39,233 bases of DNA from Streptomyces klenkii (GTDB lineage Bacteria > Actinomycetota > Actinomycetes > Streptomycetales > Streptomycetaceae): assembly GCF_003626645.1 (NCBI RefSeq), contig NZ_RBAM01000029.1, forward strand, positions 1 through 39,233. The letters are read 5' to 3'. Of this stretch, positions 17,301 through 24,750 are shown one piece after another. A program made the translations under genes and the position numbers. The notes under the pieces are model-generated. The model saw only the letters and a program-made list of their open reading frames with translations. It made no database searches and was not told where the DNA came from. Within the stretch, counting starts at the first letter, position 1; each line of letters starts with the position of its first letter.

Positions 17301-19111
17301 CACGGGGCGCCGAACCGGCCTGGGTGCGGGAGCTCGCGGAGACCCGCCGTGCCATCCCCGTACGGATCGCCGGAGAGGCCCGCTGGGCCGCCGTGGAGGA
17401 CGCGGGCCGGCTGCGCGACGCCCTCGGCACCGCGCTCCCCGTGGGCGTCCCCGAGGCGTTCACCGAGCCCGTCAAGGACCCGCTGGGCGACCTCCTCGCC
17501 CGCTTCGCCCGCACCCACGGACCCTTCACCTCAGCCGAGGCCGCGGCACACTTCGGCCTGGGCACCGCCGTCACCGACGGGGCGCTCCACCGCCTCATGG
17601 CCGGCGGCCGCGTCGTCCAGGGCGAGTTCCACCCCTCCGGGATCGGCCAGGAGTGGTGCGACGCGGCGGTCCTGCGCAGGCTCCGCCGCCGGTCCCTGGC
17701 CGCGCTGCGGCACGAGCTGGAGCCCGTACCGCCCGCCGCGCTGGCGGCGTTCCTCCCCCAGTGGCAGCACGTCGGCACGCACAGCCTGCGCGGCATCGAC
17801 GGTCTGCTGCGCGCCGTCGAGCAGCTGCAAGGAGCGCCGGTCCCGGCGTCGGCCCTGGAGAAGCTCGTGCTGCCCGGCCGCGTACGGGACTTCACCCCGG
17901 CGATGCTCGACGAGCTCACCGCGGCGGGCGAGGTCGTGTGGGCCGGCGCGGGCGCCCTGCCCGGCAAGGACGGCTGGGTGTCGCTGCTGCTCGCCGACGC
18001 AGCCCCGCTCCTGCTGCCCGCGCCCCACCCGCTGGAGCTCTCGCCGCTCCACCACGCAGTCCTCGACGCGCTCTCCGGGGGCTACGGCCTGTTCTTCCGT
18101 CAGATCGCCGAGCGGGTCCGCGCCGCCGTCCCCGACGGCACGGAGCCGCAGATCGCGGAGGCCGTCTGGGACCTGGCCTGGTCCGGGCGGCTCACCAACG
18201 ACACCCTCGCCCCGCTCCGCGCCCTCCTCGGCTCCGGGCGGACGGCGGGGTCGACGGCGCACCGCGCCAAGCGCGCGGTCCCGCGCGGCCGTTACGGCTC
18301 CTTCACGGCCCGCGGCGGCCTGCCCACCGCGCCGACCGCCTCGCGCGGCGGGCCGCCCACGGTCGCGGGCCGCTGGTCCCTGCTGCCCGCCCACGAGCCC
18401 GATCCCACGCACCGCGCCCACGCCCTGGCCCGCACGCTCCTCGACCGGCACGGCGTGGTCACCCGGGGAGCCGTGGCCGCAGAGGGCGTTGAAGGCGGCT
18501 TCTCCGCGGCGTACCGCGTGCTGTCCGTCTTCGAGGAGAGCGGCCAGGCGCGGCGCGGCTACGTGGTGGAGGGCCTGGGCGCCGCGCAGTTCGCCATGGA
18601 CGGCGCGGTCGACCGGCTGCGGGCCGCGAGCACGGCCCGCGACCGCGCGGGCGGCGGCCCGGCTGAGGCGACCGCGGCCCCCTGGGAGGCCCCGTCGGCC
18701 GCCCCCCGCCGCACCCGGGCCGTCGTCCTCGCCGCCGCCGACCCCGCCAACGCCTACGGCGCGGCCCTCCCCTGGCCGGAGCCGCCCGCCGGGGCGGCCC
18801 ACAAGCCGGGGCGCAAGGCGGGCTCTCTGGTCGTCCTCCTCGACGGCGCCCTCGCGCTCTACATGGAGCGCGGCGGCAAGACCCTGCTCGCCTGGCCGCA
18901 GCAGGAGGGCGCGGAGACCGCGGACGCCGGCGACACAGGGCTGCGCGAGGCCGCCGAGGCGCTGGCCGGGGCCGCCCGGGCGGGCGCGCTGGGCACCGTC
19001 ACGGTCGAGCGCATCAACGGCGTCTCCGCCCTGTCCTCCCCCCTGGGGCCGCTGCTGGAGACGGCGGGCTTCCACGCCACGCCCAAGGGCCTGCGCCTGC
19101 GCGCGCCCTGA
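14363..19111 (+). CDS. lhr: Lhr-type ATP-dependent DNA helicase
   Basis: This 1582-residue superfamily 2 helicase has the full Lhr length (core plus C-terminal extension). Walker A APTGSGKT is at 56-63, TTPESL at about 154-159 and the DEVH box at 180-183. GLSATVRP is motif III, and the second RecA domain has ATSSLELGIDMG and QRVGRAGH. A winged helix and the Lhr core domain follow. The C-terminal half (about 900-1582) has several winged-helix-like repeats and a less conserved segment at about 1290-1340. Mycobacterial Lhr is a damage-induced 3'-to-5' DNA translocase. The upstream RecA-NDp promoter and the downstream glycosylase gene support a repair role. The ATG at 14363 is chosen because the promoter predicts +1 there. 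Confidence 0.93.
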   Translation: MADETAAGAAADAGGALAGFSPATRAWFTGAFSAPTAAQAGAWRAIGEGSDVLVVAPTGSGKTLAAFLASLDRLASSPPPAEAKKRCRVLYVSPLKALAVDVERNLRSPLTGIRQAAVRLGLPEPEVRVGIRSGDTPPAERRSLVNRPPDILITTPESLFLMLTSAARDALAGVETVILDEVHAVAGTKRGAHLALSLERLDALLPRPARRIGLSATVRPVDEVARYLSPQRRVEIVQPPSGKEFDLSVVVPVQDLGELGSSPVQDSGDGKDKPSIWPHVEERIADLVQAHRSTIVFANSRRLAERLCNRLNEIAYERTTGESLPEHHSPAQLMAESGAARGAPPVLARAHHGSVSKEQRALVEEDLKAGRLPAVVATSSLELGIDMGAVDLVVQVESPPSVASGLQRVGRAGHQVGAVSTGVVFPKYRGDLMQAAVVTERMRSGSIESLRVPANPLDVLAQQIVAMVSVDPWDVEELLALVRRAAPFASLPESAYTAVLDMLAGRYPSDAFAELRPRLVWDRVAGTVTGRPGAQRLAVTSGGTIPDRGLFGVFLAGADSKDGAKGGRRVGELDEEMVYESRVGDVFTLGTTSWRIEDITRDRVLVTPAPGVPGRLPFWKGDQLGRPLELGRALGAFLREVGSAEPDAARKRLTAAGLDTWAADNALAYLSEQREACGHVPDDRTIVVERFRDELGDWRVVVHSPFGAQVHAPWALALGARLAERYGMDAQVMHADDGIVLRLPDADLMGLDLLDADPARQGAEHDGEQSPVGAADVVFDKGEVDGIVTDQVGGSALFASRFRECAARALLLPRRSPGKRTPLWQQRQRAAQLLQVASEFGSFPIILEAVRECLQDVFDVPGLTELMGDIEARRVRLVEVTTPEPSPFARSLLFGYVAQFLYEGDSPLAERRAAALSLDSRLLSELLGQAELRELLDAEVLAGLERELQWLTDDRRAKDPESVADLLRLLGPLTDAALAARGAEPAWVRELAETRRAIPVRIAGEARWAAVEDAGRLRDALGTALPVGVPEAFTEPVKDPLGDLLARFARTHGPFTSAEAAAHFGLGTAVTDGALHRLMAGGRVVQGEFHPSGIGQEWCDAAVLRRLRRRSLAALRHELEPVPPAALAAFLPQWQHVGTHSLRGIDGLLRAVEQLQGAPVPASALEKLVLPGRVRDFTPAMLDELTAAGEVVWAGAGALPGKDGWVSLLLADAAPLLLPAPHPLELSPLHHAVLDALSGGYGLFFRQIAERVRAAVPDGTEPQIAEAVWDLAWSGRLTNDTLAPLRALLGSGRTAGSTAHRAKRAVPRGRYGSFTARGGLPTAPTASRGGPPTVAGRWSLLPAHEPDPTHRAHALARTLLDRHGVVTRGAVAAEGVEGGFSAAYRVLSVFEESGQARRGYVVEGLGAAQFAMDGAVDRLRAASTARDRAGGGPAEATAAPWEAPSAAPRRTRAVVLAAADPANAYGAALPWPEPPAGAAHKPGRKAGSLVVLLDGALALYMERGGKTLLAWPQQEGAETADAGDTGLREAAEALAGAARAGALGTVTVERINGVSALSSPLGPLLETAGFHATPKGLRLRAP

Positions 19112-19154
19112 GCCGGAAGACACCGCCGGGAGACACCGGACAAGGACCGCGGCC

Positions 19155-19188
19155 GGACGAGGACGGAAGAAGGACGAGGACGGAAGAA
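19155..19188 (+). repeat. Perfect 17-bp tandem duplication before nei
   Basis: GGACGAGGACGGAAGAA occurs at 19155-19171 and again at 19172-19188. The second copy runs directly into the GGAG ribosome site of the glycosylase gene. Confidence 0.9.
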
Positions 19189-19195
19189 GGAGCAC

Positions 19196-20065
19196 ATGCC
19201 CGAGGGAGACACCGTCTGGCGCACCGCGCGCGAGCTCGACCGCGCCCTGACCGGCGGCCCGCTCGTCCGCTCCGACCTGCGCGTCCCCGCCCTCGCCACC
19301 GTGGACCTCACCGGCCGCCGGGTCACCGAGGTCCTCCCGCGCGGCAAGCACCTGCTCACGCGCGTGGAGGGCGGCTTCACGCTCCACTCGCACCTGCGGA
19401 TGGACGGCGCATGGCGCGTCTACGCCACCGGAGAGCGCTGGCGCGGCGGCCCCGGGCACCAGATCCGCGCCGTGCTGGCCACCGCCGACCGCACGGCCGT
19501 GGGATACCGCCTCCCCGTCCTGGAGCTGCTGCGCACCGCCGACGAGCACACTGTCGTCGGCCACCTCGGCCCGGATCTCCTGGGCCCCGGCTGGGACGCA
19601 CAGGAGGCGCTGCGCCGGCTGCTCGCCGACCCCGGCCGCCCCGTCGGCGAGGCCCTGCTCGACCAGCGCAACCTGGCCGGCATCGGCAATGTCTACAAGT
19701 CGGAGCTCTGCTTCATGCTCCGCCTCTCGCCCTGGCTCCCGGTCCGCGACGTGCCGGCGCCCGAGCGCCTGCCCGCCCTCGCGAGGAAGCTCCTGGAGGC
19801 CAACAAGTCGCGCACCGCCCGCGTCACCACGGGCGACCCCCGCCACGACCACCGCGTGTGGGTGTACGGCCGTGCGGGCCGGCCCTGCCGCCGCTGCGGG
19901 ACACCGCTGTGCGCGGCCGGGCAGGGGGACCCCGGCCAGGAGCGCGTCACGTACTGGTGCCCGGCCTGTCAGCCCGGCCCGGTCCCTGACTGCCGGCCGG
20001 GCCCGGCCCGCGCCTCTCCGCCCGGCCCGGGCCCCGCGGGGACTCCGGGCGGTGGGGACGATTGA
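19196..20065 (+). CDS. nei2: Fpg/Nei-family DNA glycosylase/AP lyase
   Basis: The protein has 289 residues. It removes oxidised bases and cleaves the abasic site, using the N-terminal Pro. The catalytic Pro2 and Glu3 (MPEGDTVW) and Lys51 (PRGKHLL) are present. The H2TH region contains LLDQRNLAGIGNVYKSE at about 154-170. A C-terminal zinc finger has Cys231, Cys234, Cys255 and Cys258. AAGGAG precedes the ATG. Adjacent lhr and nei2 are also paired in mycobacteria (Rv3296-Rv3297), so the symbol is by analogy. A Pro/Gly-rich tail after the zinc finger (about 262-289) overlaps, on the other strand, the end of the small membrane protein gene. Confidence 0.9.
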   Translation: MPEGDTVWRTARELDRALTGGPLVRSDLRVPALATVDLTGRRVTEVLPRGKHLLTRVEGGFTLHSHLRMDGAWRVYATGERWRGGPGHQIRAVLATADRTAVGYRLPVLELLRTADEHTVVGHLGPDLLGPGWDAQEALRRLLADPGRPVGEALLDQRNLAGIGNVYKSELCFMLRLSPWLPVRDVPAPERLPALARKLLEANKSRTARVTTGDPRHDHRVWVYGRAGRPCRRCGTPLCAAGQGDPGQERVTYWCPACQPGPVPDCRPGPARASPPGPGPAGTPGGGDD

Positions 20066-20330
20066 TCCGAACGAGTGAAGCCCGCAGCGCCCGCAGGCGT
20101 CCACCCCAGTCCTCTCCGGCCGCGCGCCGCCGCCAGGGGGCGCAGTGCACCGGCAGCAGGCTCAGCCCCCAGCCTCCCGCGAGGACGAGCCCGTCGACCG
20201 TCGCGGGCCGCCCCGGCTGTGCGAGCAGGCGCAGCGCCGCCCACCACCACATGCCGCCGGCGACGAGCGCCGTCACCCGCCCCAGCAGGGCGTACGGCCG
20301 GCGACAGCCTCCGAGTTCACGCCGGACCAT
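19947..20330 (-). CDS. Small two-helix membrane protein, unknown function
   Basis: This 127-residue protein has a near-perfect ribosome site (GAAGGAGG, six bases before the ATG at 20330), which is the main support that it is real. Two hydrophobic segments lie at about 16-37 (VTALVAGGMWWWAALRLL) and 45-62. Tryptophans sit at the membrane edge, followed by a basic, Pro/Gly-rich tail. I recognise no family. It is convergent with nei2, and the last 119 bp overlap the nei2 3' end in antisense. The tail may be dispensable on both sides. Confidence 0.6.
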   Translation of the reverse strand: MVRRELGGCRRPYALLGRVTALVAGGMWWWAALRLLAQPGRPATVDGLVLAGGWGLSLLPVHCAPWRRRAAGEDWGGRLRALRASLVRINRPHRPESPRGPGRAERRGPGPAGSQGPGRADRPGTST

Positions 20331-20474
20331 GGCTGCCTCCTTCGGCGGACGCCGGACCGGCCGACGCTAGACCGGCTTCCCCTGGGCGGGGCAGAGCGCA
20401 CCGGAAGCCGGCGGCGGCGCGCTGCGGGCCCGTACGCGCCCTCCTGCGGCGCACGGCCGGGCCGCCGACGGCCA

Positions 20475-20543
20475 CAGCCGGGGGCGCTCCCCCAGCCCCG
20501 CGGTCAGCCGGAGGCGCTCGCCCGCAGCCCCGCGGTCAGCCGG
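20475..20543 (-). repeat. Imperfect 30-32 bp tandem repeat with internal hairpin
   Basis: Two units start with CAGCCGG at 20475 and 20505, and a third CAGCCGG closes the array at 20537. The 19-mer CAGCCCCGCGGTCAGCCGG is identical at 20493-20511 and 20525-20543. GGGGG-CGCT-CCCCC (20480-20493) forms a hairpin that could terminate the gene at 20536. The array overlaps that gene's stop codon. Confidence 0.8.
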
Positions 20544-20748
20544 GCTCCTCACCCCGCAGCCGCGCCAGTTCCCGCTCCAGCTCCGTGATCCTGCGGTCGC
20601 GCTGGTGCAGGTCGGCCATCAGCCGCTGCTCCCCCTCGTGGGTGCCCTCCTGGTACACCCGGCGTACGAAGGCCCCCGCCGTCGTCTGGTCGAGTTCCGT
20701 GAGCACCATCAGCTCGTTGGTGAAGCGGATCACCGGGTGCTCGTCCAT
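20536..20748 (-). CDS. Small coiled-coil protein, unknown function
   Basis: This 70-residue protein starts MDEHPVIRFTNELMVLTELD. Its C-terminal half (about 40-66; QRDRRITELERELARLRG) is a heptad-like charged helix likely to form a coiled coil. A GGGGG stretch lies just upstream of the ATG. No family is recognised; the composition and codon use are those of a normal Streptomyces gene. It sits between the small membrane protein and dpsB, and the tandem repeat crosses its stop. Confidence 0.6.
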   Translation of the reverse strand: MDEHPVIRFTNELMVLTELDQTTAGAFVRRVYQEGTHEGEQRLMADLHQRDRRITELERELARLRGEEPG

Positions 20749-20837
20749 GCCCCCAGGAGAGCGCGGCAGGAGCGCGGCCGCCACTGGAGGGCGCGCCGCA
20801 CGGAGCGGGCCGCCGCCCCGGGCAAGCTCAGGCGTTC

Positions 20838-21308
20838 TCAGGCGTTCTCCGCCTGGAACATCCAGTGGTGCTTCTCGAGGTCGCCGGTCAGGCCGATCAG
20901 GAGGTCCTGGGTGACCGGGTCCGGCTCCTCGGTGGCACGGATGCGCTCCCGCATCCGGGTGATCACGGCACCGAGCGCGGCGACGAGGGTCTGCACGGCC
21001 TCGGTGTCCCTGCACCAGCCGCCGCCGACCGGGTCGATGCCGCTGGTCTTCGCGACGGTCTCGGCGCGGCCGTCCGGCGCGATGCCGAGGGCGGAGGCGC
21101 GCTCGGCGACGGTGTCGGCGTGCACACGGGCGCTCGCCACGACCTCGTCCAGCTGGAGGTGGACGGAGCGGAAGCGCGGGCCGATGACGGTCCAGTGCAC
21201 CTGCTTGGCCACCAGGGAGAGGTCCACCAGGTCGACCAGGGCGCCCTGGAGGGCGTCTCCGACGGTCTTGCGGTCGTGCTCGGACAGCGAGCTCTTGACG
21301 ACAGACAT
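20838..21308 (-). CDS. dpsB: Dps-family DNA-binding ferritin-like protein
   Basis: This 156-residue mini-ferritin forms dodecamers that oxidise and store iron and can condense DNA. Ferroxidase residues His38, His50, Asp54, Asp65 and Glu69 have exactly the spacing of E. coli Dps (51, 63, 67, 78, 82). The N-terminal tail is short and the C-terminus brief, unlike DpsA. Position next to clgR and nei matches dpsB (SCO5756, from memory) of S. coelicolor. The ATG at 21308 has GGGGAG eight bases upstream. The stop region is duplicated: the 10-mer TCAGGCGTTC (top strand) occurs twice at 20828-20847. Confidence 0.9.
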   Translation of the reverse strand: MSVVKSSLSEHDRKTVGDALQGALVDLVDLSLVAKQVHWTVIGPRFRSVHLQLDEVVASARVHADTVAERASALGIAPDGRAETVAKTSGIDPVGGGWCRDTEAVQTLVAALGAVITRMRERIRATEEPDPVTQDLLIGLTGDLEKHHWMFQAENA

Positions 21309-21326
21309 CCAGATTCTCCCCATCTC

Positions 21327-21342
21327 AACGGTTCAGACCGTT
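21327..21342. promoter_or_regulatory. Inverted repeat upstream of dpsB
   Basis: AACGG-TTCAGA-CCGTT (21327-21342) lies about 20 nt upstream of the dpsB ATG. It could be an operator or a 5' leader hairpin. A convincing -35/-10 pair was not found here. Confidence 0.35.
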
Positions 21343-21450
21343 TGTTCCGTGTTGTTCGTCTTTTTATCCGCCTTCCCGCCGCCCCGCCATCGCACACCAC
21401 CACAACGACCACACCGCACACCGTCACAAAACGGACGGCTTCCGGAAACG

Positions 21451-21484
21451 CGAAATCCCGGCCGGAGACCCGGCCGGGATTTCG
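21451..21484 (-). terminator. Intrinsic terminator of clgR
   Basis: A perfect 14-bp stem CGAAATCCCGGCCG / CGGCCGGGATTTCG with a six-base loop (21465-21470) lies 14 nt beyond the clgR stop. It separates clgR from dpsB on the same strand. Confidence 0.88.
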
Positions 21485-21497
21485 TGGATAACGCCTG

Positions 21498-21881
21498 TCA
21501 GGCCGCGACTACGTCCACGGCCTCGGCGGGAGCCTTGATCGTCACTCGCTCCCCCGGCACGCCCGTCACGGACGTCACGGACACCGCATTGAACATCGGC
21601 CGCATCGGCGCGGGTACCGGCTCGCTCGCCGCTGCCGACTGCGCCAGCTCGGCGAGCGACAATTCATCGCTGACCTCGCGCATGACCTCGGACATCCGTA
21701 CGTCCAGAGCGTCGCAGATTGCGGAGAGAAGCTCGGAGGACGCCTCTTTCTGCCCCCGCTCGACCTCGGAGAGGTAACCGAGCGAGACCCGGGCGGATGA
21801 GGAGACCTCGCGCAGAGTGCGGCCCTGGCGCTGGCGCTGCCGACGCAGCACGTCACCCAGCAGGCGACGGAGCAGAATCAT
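21498..21881 (-). CDS. clgR: XRE-family regulator of Clp proteolysis
   Basis: This 127-residue helix-turn-helix activator in Streptomyces controls clpP1P2, clpC and lon. The HTH is at 12-66 (RTLREVSSSARVSLGYLSEVERGQKEASSE), matching ClgR closely. The protein ends VDVVAA; the terminal Ala-Ala is the recognition signal described for ClpP-dependent degradation of S. lividans ClgR, giving feedback control. GGAGGGAG precedes the ATG at 21881. The gene sits downstream of cinA in the order found across actinobacteria (rimO-pgsA-cinA-clgR). A terminator follows. Confidence 0.93.
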   Translation of the reverse strand: MILLRRLLGDVLRRQRQRQGRTLREVSSSARVSLGYLSEVERGQKEASSELLSAICDALDVRMSEVMREVSDELSLAELAQSAAASEPVPAPMRPMFNAVSVTSVTGVPGERVTIKAPAEAVDVVAA

Positions 21882-21975
21882 CGGTGGCTCCCTCCTTGGA
21901 CCGCGAATCCGGATCCTTCACGCCCCACCGTACCGCCTCGGGCTCCGGCCGTGCGGGGAGCTATGTCGTGTTCAC

Positions 21976-22524
21976 TCAGGGCTGCAAACATCCATTCCCC
22001 CCGTTGTGTTCCGTATCCTTTGCGCCCGCGTTTTCCGTCAGTTCGTTCAGCAGCAGTTCCAGGACCGCCCGGACGCTTTCCGACCGGATCCGGGAGCGGT
22101 CCCCGTCCAGCGACAGCTCCCGCACCCGCGTGCGGCCGCCCGGCCCCGCGGCGGCCACGAAGACCGTCCCCACGGGCTTGCCGTCCTGGACGTCGGGGCC
22201 GGCGACACCGGTCGTCGCGAGCCCCCAGTCGGCGCCCAGCAGTCTCCGCACGCCGCGGGCCATCTGCCCGGCGACGTCGCCGTCGACGGCGCCGCGCCCG
22301 CCGAGCAGTTCCTCGTCCACGCCCAGCACCGCGGCCTTGACGTCGGTGGCGTACGCGGTGACCGCACCGCGCACCGCGCGCGAGGCGCCCGGCACCGCGG
22401 TCAGACCGGCCGCGACCAGCCCTCCGGTGAGCGACTCGGCGGCGGCCACGGTCTCACCGCGCGCCACCAGGGCGGCCAGGACCGCCGACGCCACCGGGGC
22501 GCACCCGTCGCTCGCCGCGCTCAT
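21976..22524 (-). CDS. cinA: CinA C-terminal-type nicotinamide-nucleotide amidohydrolase
   Basis: This 182-residue protein has only the CinA C-terminal (PncC) domain. The domain deamidates NMN to nicotinate mononucleotide in pyridine nucleotide recycling. AAAESLTGGLVAAGLTAVPGAS (about 28-49) and TTGVAGPDVQDGKPVGTVFVA are the family signatures. There is no N-terminal MoCF-like domain, so it is the short form. The ATG overlaps the pgsA stop (ATGA), indicating coupling. The last residues (AGAKDTEHNGGNGCLQP) are an unconserved tail. Confidence 0.92.
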   Translation of the reverse strand: MSAASDGCAPVASAVLAALVARGETVAAAESLTGGLVAAGLTAVPGASRAVRGAVTAYATDVKAAVLGVDEELLGGRGAVDGDVAGQMARGVRRLLGADWGLATTGVAGPDVQDGKPVGTVFVAAAGPGGRTRVRELSLDGDRSRIRSESVRAVLELLLNELTENAGAKDTEHNGGNGCLQP

Positions 22525-23150
22525 CGGCCCACGGCCCCCGCGGCCCGGCCGGCCCGCCGCAGAACGACGGCCTGCCGTACGTAATCGAGCCCGGTGGCCA
22601 CCGTCAGTACCACCGCCACGGCCATCACCCAGAAGCGGGCAGTGGCCAGCAGACCGGTCAGCGCGAGGATGTACATGCCCACGGCGACCCCTTGGGCGAG
22701 GGTCTTCATCTTGCCGCCGCGGCTGGCCGGGATCACGCCGTGCTTGATCACCCAGAACCGCATCAGCGTGATGCCGATCTCGCGGAAGAGGATCACGCCG
22801 GTGACCCACCACGGCAGGTCGTCCAGCGCGGACAGGCAGATCAGCGCCGCGCCCATGATCGCCTTGTCCGCGATCGGGTCGGCGATCTTGCCGAAGTCCG
22901 TGACCAGGTTGTACGTACGGGCCAGGTGGCCGTCGAACAGGTCGGTGATCATGGCGACGGCGAAGGCAGCCCAGGCGAAGGAGCGCCAGGCCGGGTCGTA
23001 GCCGCCGTTGTGGAGCATCAGCAGGACGAACCCGGGCACGAGCAGCAGCCGCGCCATGGTGAGGATATTGGCGATGTTCCACAGCCCGGCCGGCCGTGCG
23101 GCTGCCGCCGGGGCATGGCCTCCGGTGGCGGAGGCCGGGACTCCGGTCAT
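22521..23150 (-). CDS. pgsA: CDP-diacylglycerol-glycerol-3-phosphate 3-phosphatidyltransferase
   Basis: This 209-residue integral membrane enzyme of phosphatidylglycerolphosphate synthesis has the CDP-alcohol phosphotransferase motif complete: Asp70, Asp73-Gly74, Ala77-Arg78, Gly87, Asp91 and Asp95. About five hydrophobic helices surround it. The ATG at 23150 has GAGGAGG about seven bases upstream and overlaps the rimO stop. Other CDP-alcohol enzymes such as PIS or cardiolipin synthase share the motif, but the neighbours rimO and cinA favour the pgsA assignment. Confidence 0.9.
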   Translation of the reverse strand: MTGVPASATGGHAPAAAARPAGLWNIANILTMARLLLVPGFVLLMLHNGGYDPAWRSFAWAAFAVAMITDLFDGHLARTYNLVTDFGKIADPIADKAIMGAALICLSALDDLPWWVTGVILFREIGITLMRFWVIKHGVIPASRGGKMKTLAQGVAVGMYILALTGLLATARFWVMAVAVVLTVATGLDYVRQAVVLRRAGRAAGAVGR

Positions 23151-24622
23151 CTGCCCGCCTCCTCGGTACACCCTCCGTCGCCGAGCGGTTCGGCGATGAG
23201 GTCGACGCCCTCGCTCGCCACCACCTTCGCCACGACCATGCGGCCGGGGACGAGCTCCGGGCGGGCGCCGAGCAGGACCTGCCCGTCGGTCTCGGGCGCC
23301 TGGTGGGCGGCCCGGCCGACGACGCCGTCCTCCTCGTCCACGCGGTCGACCATCACCTCAATGGTCTCTCCGATCCGCTCCTCGGCGCGCTGCGCGGTCA
23401 GCTCCTCGGCGAGCCGGGAGATGTGCGCGAGGCGCTCGGCGACGGTCTCGGGGTCCAGCTTGTTCTCGTACGTGGCCGCCTCGGTGCCGTCCTCGTCGGA
23501 GTAGCCGAAGACGCCGATGGCGTCCAGGCGGGCCCCGGTCAGGAAACGTTCCAGCTCAGCGAGGTCGTCCTCGGTCTCGCCGGGGAAGCCGACGATGAAG
23601 TTGGAGCGGGCGCCGGCCTGCGGGGCCTTGGCGCGGATCGTCTCCAGCAGTTCCAGGAAGCGGTCGGTGTCGCCGAAGCGGCGCATGGCCCGCAGCACGC
23701 CGGGGGCGGAGTGCTGGAAGGACAGGTCGAAGTAGGGCGCGACCTTCTCGGTGGAGGTCAGCACGTCGATGAGCCCCGGGCGCATCTCCGCGGGCTGGAG
23801 GTAGCTGACCCGGATGCGCTCCAGGCCGTCGACGGCCGCGAGCTCCGGCAGCAGCGTCTCCAGCAGGCGGATGTCGCCGAGGTCCTTGCCGTAGGAGGTG
23901 TTGTTCTCCGAGACCAGCATGACCTCCTTGACGCCCTGCTCCGCGAGCCAGCGCGTCTCGCCGAGCACGTCGGAGGGGCGGCGGGAGATGAAGGAGCCGC
24001 GGAAGGACGGGATGGCGCAGAAGGAGCAGCGCCGGTCACAGCCGGAGGCGAGCTTCACGGACGCGACGGGGCTGGTCTCCAGCCGGCGGCGCAGCGGCGC
24101 GCGCGGCCCGGAGGCCGGCGCCACGCCCTCGGGCAGGTCGGCGGGCGGGGTGTCCTGGGCGTGGCCGGGCAGGGCGACGTCGGCGGTCTGCCGCTCCGCG
24201 GGGCTGATCGGCAGCAGCTTGCGGCGGTCGCGCGGGGTGTGGGAGGCGTGGACGCCGCCGGAGAGGATGGTCTGGAGCCGGTCGGAGATGTCGGCGTAGT
24301 CGTCGAAGCCGAGCACTCCGTCGGCCTCGGGCAGCGCCTCGGCGAGCTCCTTGCCGTACCGCTCGGCCATGCAGCCGACGGCCACGACGGCCTGCGTACG
24401 GCCCTGGTCCTTGAGGTCGTTGGCCTCCAGCAGGGCGTCGACGGAGTCCTTCTTCGCGGCCTCGACGAAACCACAGGTGTTGACGACGGCCACATCGGCG
24501 TCGGAGGCGTCCTCCACGAGGTCCCAGCCATCCGCCGCCAAGCGGCCTGCCAGCTCCTCCGAGTCCACCTCGTTACGGGCGCAGCCAAGTGTGACAAGAG
24601 CGACGGTACGGCGTTCGGGCAT
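23147..24622 (-). CDS. rimO: Ribosomal protein S12 methylthiotransferase
   Basis: This 491-residue radical-SAM enzyme adds a methylthio group to an Asp of ribosomal protein S12. The N-terminal iron-sulfur cluster ligands are Cys14, Cys50 and Cys84 (TLGCARN, NTCGF, VGCMAE). The radical-SAM CxxxCxxC is at Cys195, Cys199 and Cys202. A C-terminal TRAM domain (about 425-485) follows. The segment at about 122-185 is a long, low-similarity insertion typical of actinobacterial forms, making it about 50 residues longer than the E. coli enzyme. It is the first gene of the ATGA-linked set rimO-pgsA-cinA. Confidence 0.93.
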   Translation of the reverse strand: MPERRTVALVTLGCARNEVDSEELAGRLAADGWDLVEDASDADVAVVNTCGFVEAAKKDSVDALLEANDLKDQGRTQAVVAVGCMAERYGKELAEALPEADGVLGFDDYADISDRLQTILSGGVHASHTPRDRRKLLPISPAERQTADVALPGHAQDTPPADLPEGVAPASGPRAPLRRRLETSPVASVKLASGCDRRCSFCAIPSFRGSFISRRPSDVLGETRWLAEQGVKEVMLVSENNTSYGKDLGDIRLLETLLPELAAVDGLERIRVSYLQPAEMRPGLIDVLTSTEKVAPYFDLSFQHSAPGVLRAMRRFGDTDRFLELLETIRAKAPQAGARSNFIVGFPGETEDDLAELERFLTGARLDAIGVFGYSDEDGTEAATYENKLDPETVAERLAHISRLAEELTAQRAEERIGETIEVMVDRVDEEDGVVGRAAHQAPETDGQVLLGARPELVPGRMVVAKVVASEGVDLIAEPLGDGGCTEEAGR

Positions 24623-24750
24623 AGGGCTCAGCCTACTTTGTCCCGGGGCCGCATCCGCTGCCGAGTGTCACGGCGGTGCCGGGCGGGGACGAGAGAACGA
24701 TCACCCGGCGCCGTGTGCCCCGGCCCTGTGCGAGGGGCCTCCGCCGCAGG

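Noticed and set aside
24722..24739. GGCCC/GGGCC hairpin after the RodZ-like gene
   Set aside because: The five-base stem with no T-run is expected often by chance at this G+C content.
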